In this document: positions 12,378 to 13,633 of the stretch, in pieces
How positions within the stretch are numbered: position 1 is the first letter of the stretch
Layout of the letters: every line of letters starts with the position of its first letter
NCBI GenBank assembly: GCA_965602635.1
Contig: CBFCZU010000118.1
Location: 1 to 13,633, forward strand
DNA: 13,633 bases
DNA from: CBFCZU01 sp965602635
GTDB taxonomy: Bacteria; Planctomycetota; Phycisphaerae; SM23-33
Direction of reading: 5' to 3'
Program-made: the position numbers and the translations under genes
Notes under the pieces: generated by a model
What the model was told of the DNA's origin: nothing
The model's database searches: none
The model's input: the letters and a program-made list of their open reading frames with translations, nothing else

Positions 12378-13631
12378 ATGCGAAAGACAGTAGTGGCTTT
12401 GGCGGCGACGACGGCGATGGCGATCTGTGCGGCGACGGCCGACTGGCCTCAATTCCAGGGCGCGTCCCGCGACGCCAAGGTCGGCGATGGCCCGCGCCTG
12501 GCCCGGACCTGGCCCGAGGGCGGGCCGAAAGTCCTCTGGACCGCCAAGCTCGGCCCGGGCTTCGGAGGGCCGGCGGTCAAGGACGGCAAGGTTTACCTGC
12601 TCGACCGCCCGGACAACGCCAAGGAAATCCTTCACTGCTGGAACCTCGCCAGCGGCAAGGAGGAGTGGACCTATACATACGACGCGCCGGGCAAGAAGCT
12701 CGAGTACAACGGCTCGCGCTCGACCCCGGCCGTGGACGACAAGCACGTCTTCACCGTCGGCGCCTTCGGGCATTTCCAGTGCATCGACAGGAAGACCCGA
12801 AAGCCCGTCTGGAGCAAGAACCTGATAACCGACTTCGGCGGCAAGCTGCCCCACTGGGGCGTCGCCCAAAGCCCGCTGCTGTACAAGGACACGGTGATCG
12901 TCGCCCCGCAGTCAAGGACGGTCGGCGTGGTCGCCTTCCAGCGCGCCAGCGGCAAGGAGCTGTGGCGATCGAGGCCCTTGGGCCAGCAGCCATACACCTC
13001 GCCGATGATCGTCACCGTTGACGGCGTTGACCAGGTGGTGGTGATCTCCGAGACGGGCATCAAGCTGGCCGGAGTCTCGGCCGCCGACGGGGCGGTCCTC
13101 TGGACCAGCCGGGCGTGGAAGTGCAACATCCCCATCCCCAGCCCCACCGACTGCGGCCAGGGGAGGGTCTTCTTCACCGGCGGGTACAAGGCCGGCAGCG
13201 TCATGCTCAAGATCGCCAGGGACGGCGACGCCTTCAAGGCGACCGAGGTATTCCGCAAGCGCGACCTGGGCGCCCTGCTGCACACCGCCCTGATCCGCAA
13301 GGGGCACCTCTACGTCAACTGCAACACCAAGCGGACCAACGACGGGCTGGTGTGCATGGACCTGGACGGCAACATCAAGTGGCAGCAGAAAAGCAGCCCC
13401 AACTTCGAGCGCGGCGGGCTGCTCCTGGCCGGCGACGTGATCTACATCATGGACGGCAAGACCGGCGAGCTGCGGATGGTCCGGGCCGATCCCGCCGGCT
13501 ACAAGGAGCTGGGCAAGACGAAGGTGCTCAGCAAGGGTCCCATCTGGGCGCCCCTGGTTCTGGCCGACGGAAAGCTCCTCTGCCGCGACCAGGTCGTCCT
13601 CAAGTGCCTGGACGTGAGCGCGGTAAGGTAG
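12378..13631 (+). CDS. Exported PQQ-like beta-propeller protein
   Basis: This is a complete 417-residue protein ending two bases before the window edge. Residues 1-21 (MRKTVVALAATTAMAICAATA) form a signal peptide, followed by DWPQFQG (22-28), the opening typical of planctomycete PQQ-like beta-propellers. Blade motifs of the G-x-x-x-W type recur: ASGKEEWTY (91-99), RKTRKPVWSK, ASGKELWRS (190-198), ADGAVLWTS, LDGNIKWQQ (329-337) and KTGELRMV. This suggests a six- or seven-bladed propeller. No dehydrogenase catalytic motif is evident, so binding or scaffolding in the cell envelope is likelier than PQQ-dependent oxidation. The ATG at 12378 is chosen over the upstream 12261 because the signal peptide and AAGGA (8 nt upstream) fit it. 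It is separated from the sigma cassette by about 200 bp and probably transcribed on its own. Confidence 0.9.
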   Translation: MRKTVVALAATTAMAICAATADWPQFQGASRDAKVGDGPRLARTWPEGGPKVLWTAKLGPGFGGPAVKDGKVYLLDRPDNAKEILHCWNLASGKEEWTYTYDAPGKKLEYNGSRSTPAVDDKHVFTVGAFGHFQCIDRKTRKPVWSKNLITDFGGKLPHWGVAQSPLLYKDTVIVAPQSRTVGVVAFQRASGKELWRSRPLGQQPYTSPMIVTVDGVDQVVVISETGIKLAGVSAADGAVLWTSRAWKCNIPIPSPTDCGQGRVFFTGGYKAGSVMLKIARDGDAFKATEVFRKRDLGALLHTALIRKGHLYVNCNTKRTNDGLVCMDLDGNIKWQQKSSPNFERGGLLLAGDVIYIMDGKTGELRMVRADPAGYKELGKTKVLSKGPIWAPLVLADGKLLCRDQVVLKCLDVSAVR

Positions 13632-13633
13632 AG

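Overview
The window is G+C-rich DNA (one coding stretch, 7021-7080, counts 41/60 G+C). It is densely packed, and nearly every gene has a G+C-rich mirror frame. The gene set suggests a heterotrophic, polysaccharide-using member of the Planctomycetota or a close relative. The clues are a secreted PQQ-type beta-propeller with a D-W-P-Q-F start, a DUF6259-like glycosidase, an altered sugar ABC importer, and spacer DNA built from 9-nt CACAGAGNN units. This placement is an inference, because no rRNA or marker gene is present.

Layout. (1) 1-3896, minus strand: a compact operon read from right to left. It holds a DUF6259-like glycoside-hydrolase-type protein, a D-galactonate dehydratase (dgoD-type, all catalytic residues present) and a PfkB-family 2-keto-3-deoxy-sugar-acid kinase (kdgK-type) that runs off the left edge. 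Together these suggest cutting of a glycoside, dehydration of a sugar acid, and phosphorylation of the keto-deoxy product. (2) 3897-4108: a divergent control region with a 10-bp direct repeat spaced 21 bp and candidate promoters facing both ways. (3) 4109-8110, plus strand: a sugar ABC importer of two permeases followed by the solute-binding protein, with no ATPase gene. All three proteins carry insertions: an extra membrane hairpin, a carbohydrate-binding-like beta-sandwich, and a four-cysteine zinc-ribbon-like module.

(4) 8139-10076, minus strand: a secreted transglutaminase-like protein with two Asp-box motifs. (5) 10077-10454: non-coding, mostly a 198-bp nested inverted repeat. (6) 10455-10740, minus strand: tatA, read from an exact-consensus sigma-70 promoter. 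(7) 10883-12176, plus strand: a lower-G+C cassette of three genes joined by two 4-bp ATGA overlaps. It encodes an unusual protein of short TGQ/LGK repeats, an ECF-type sigma factor, and a 79-residue cysteine-rich protein in the usual anti-sigma position. (8) 12378-13631, plus strand: an exported PQQ-like beta-propeller.

The strongest candidates for something undescribed are the importer with insertions in all three parts and the repeat-protein/sigma-factor cassette. All family names come from reading motifs by eye; no database search was run.
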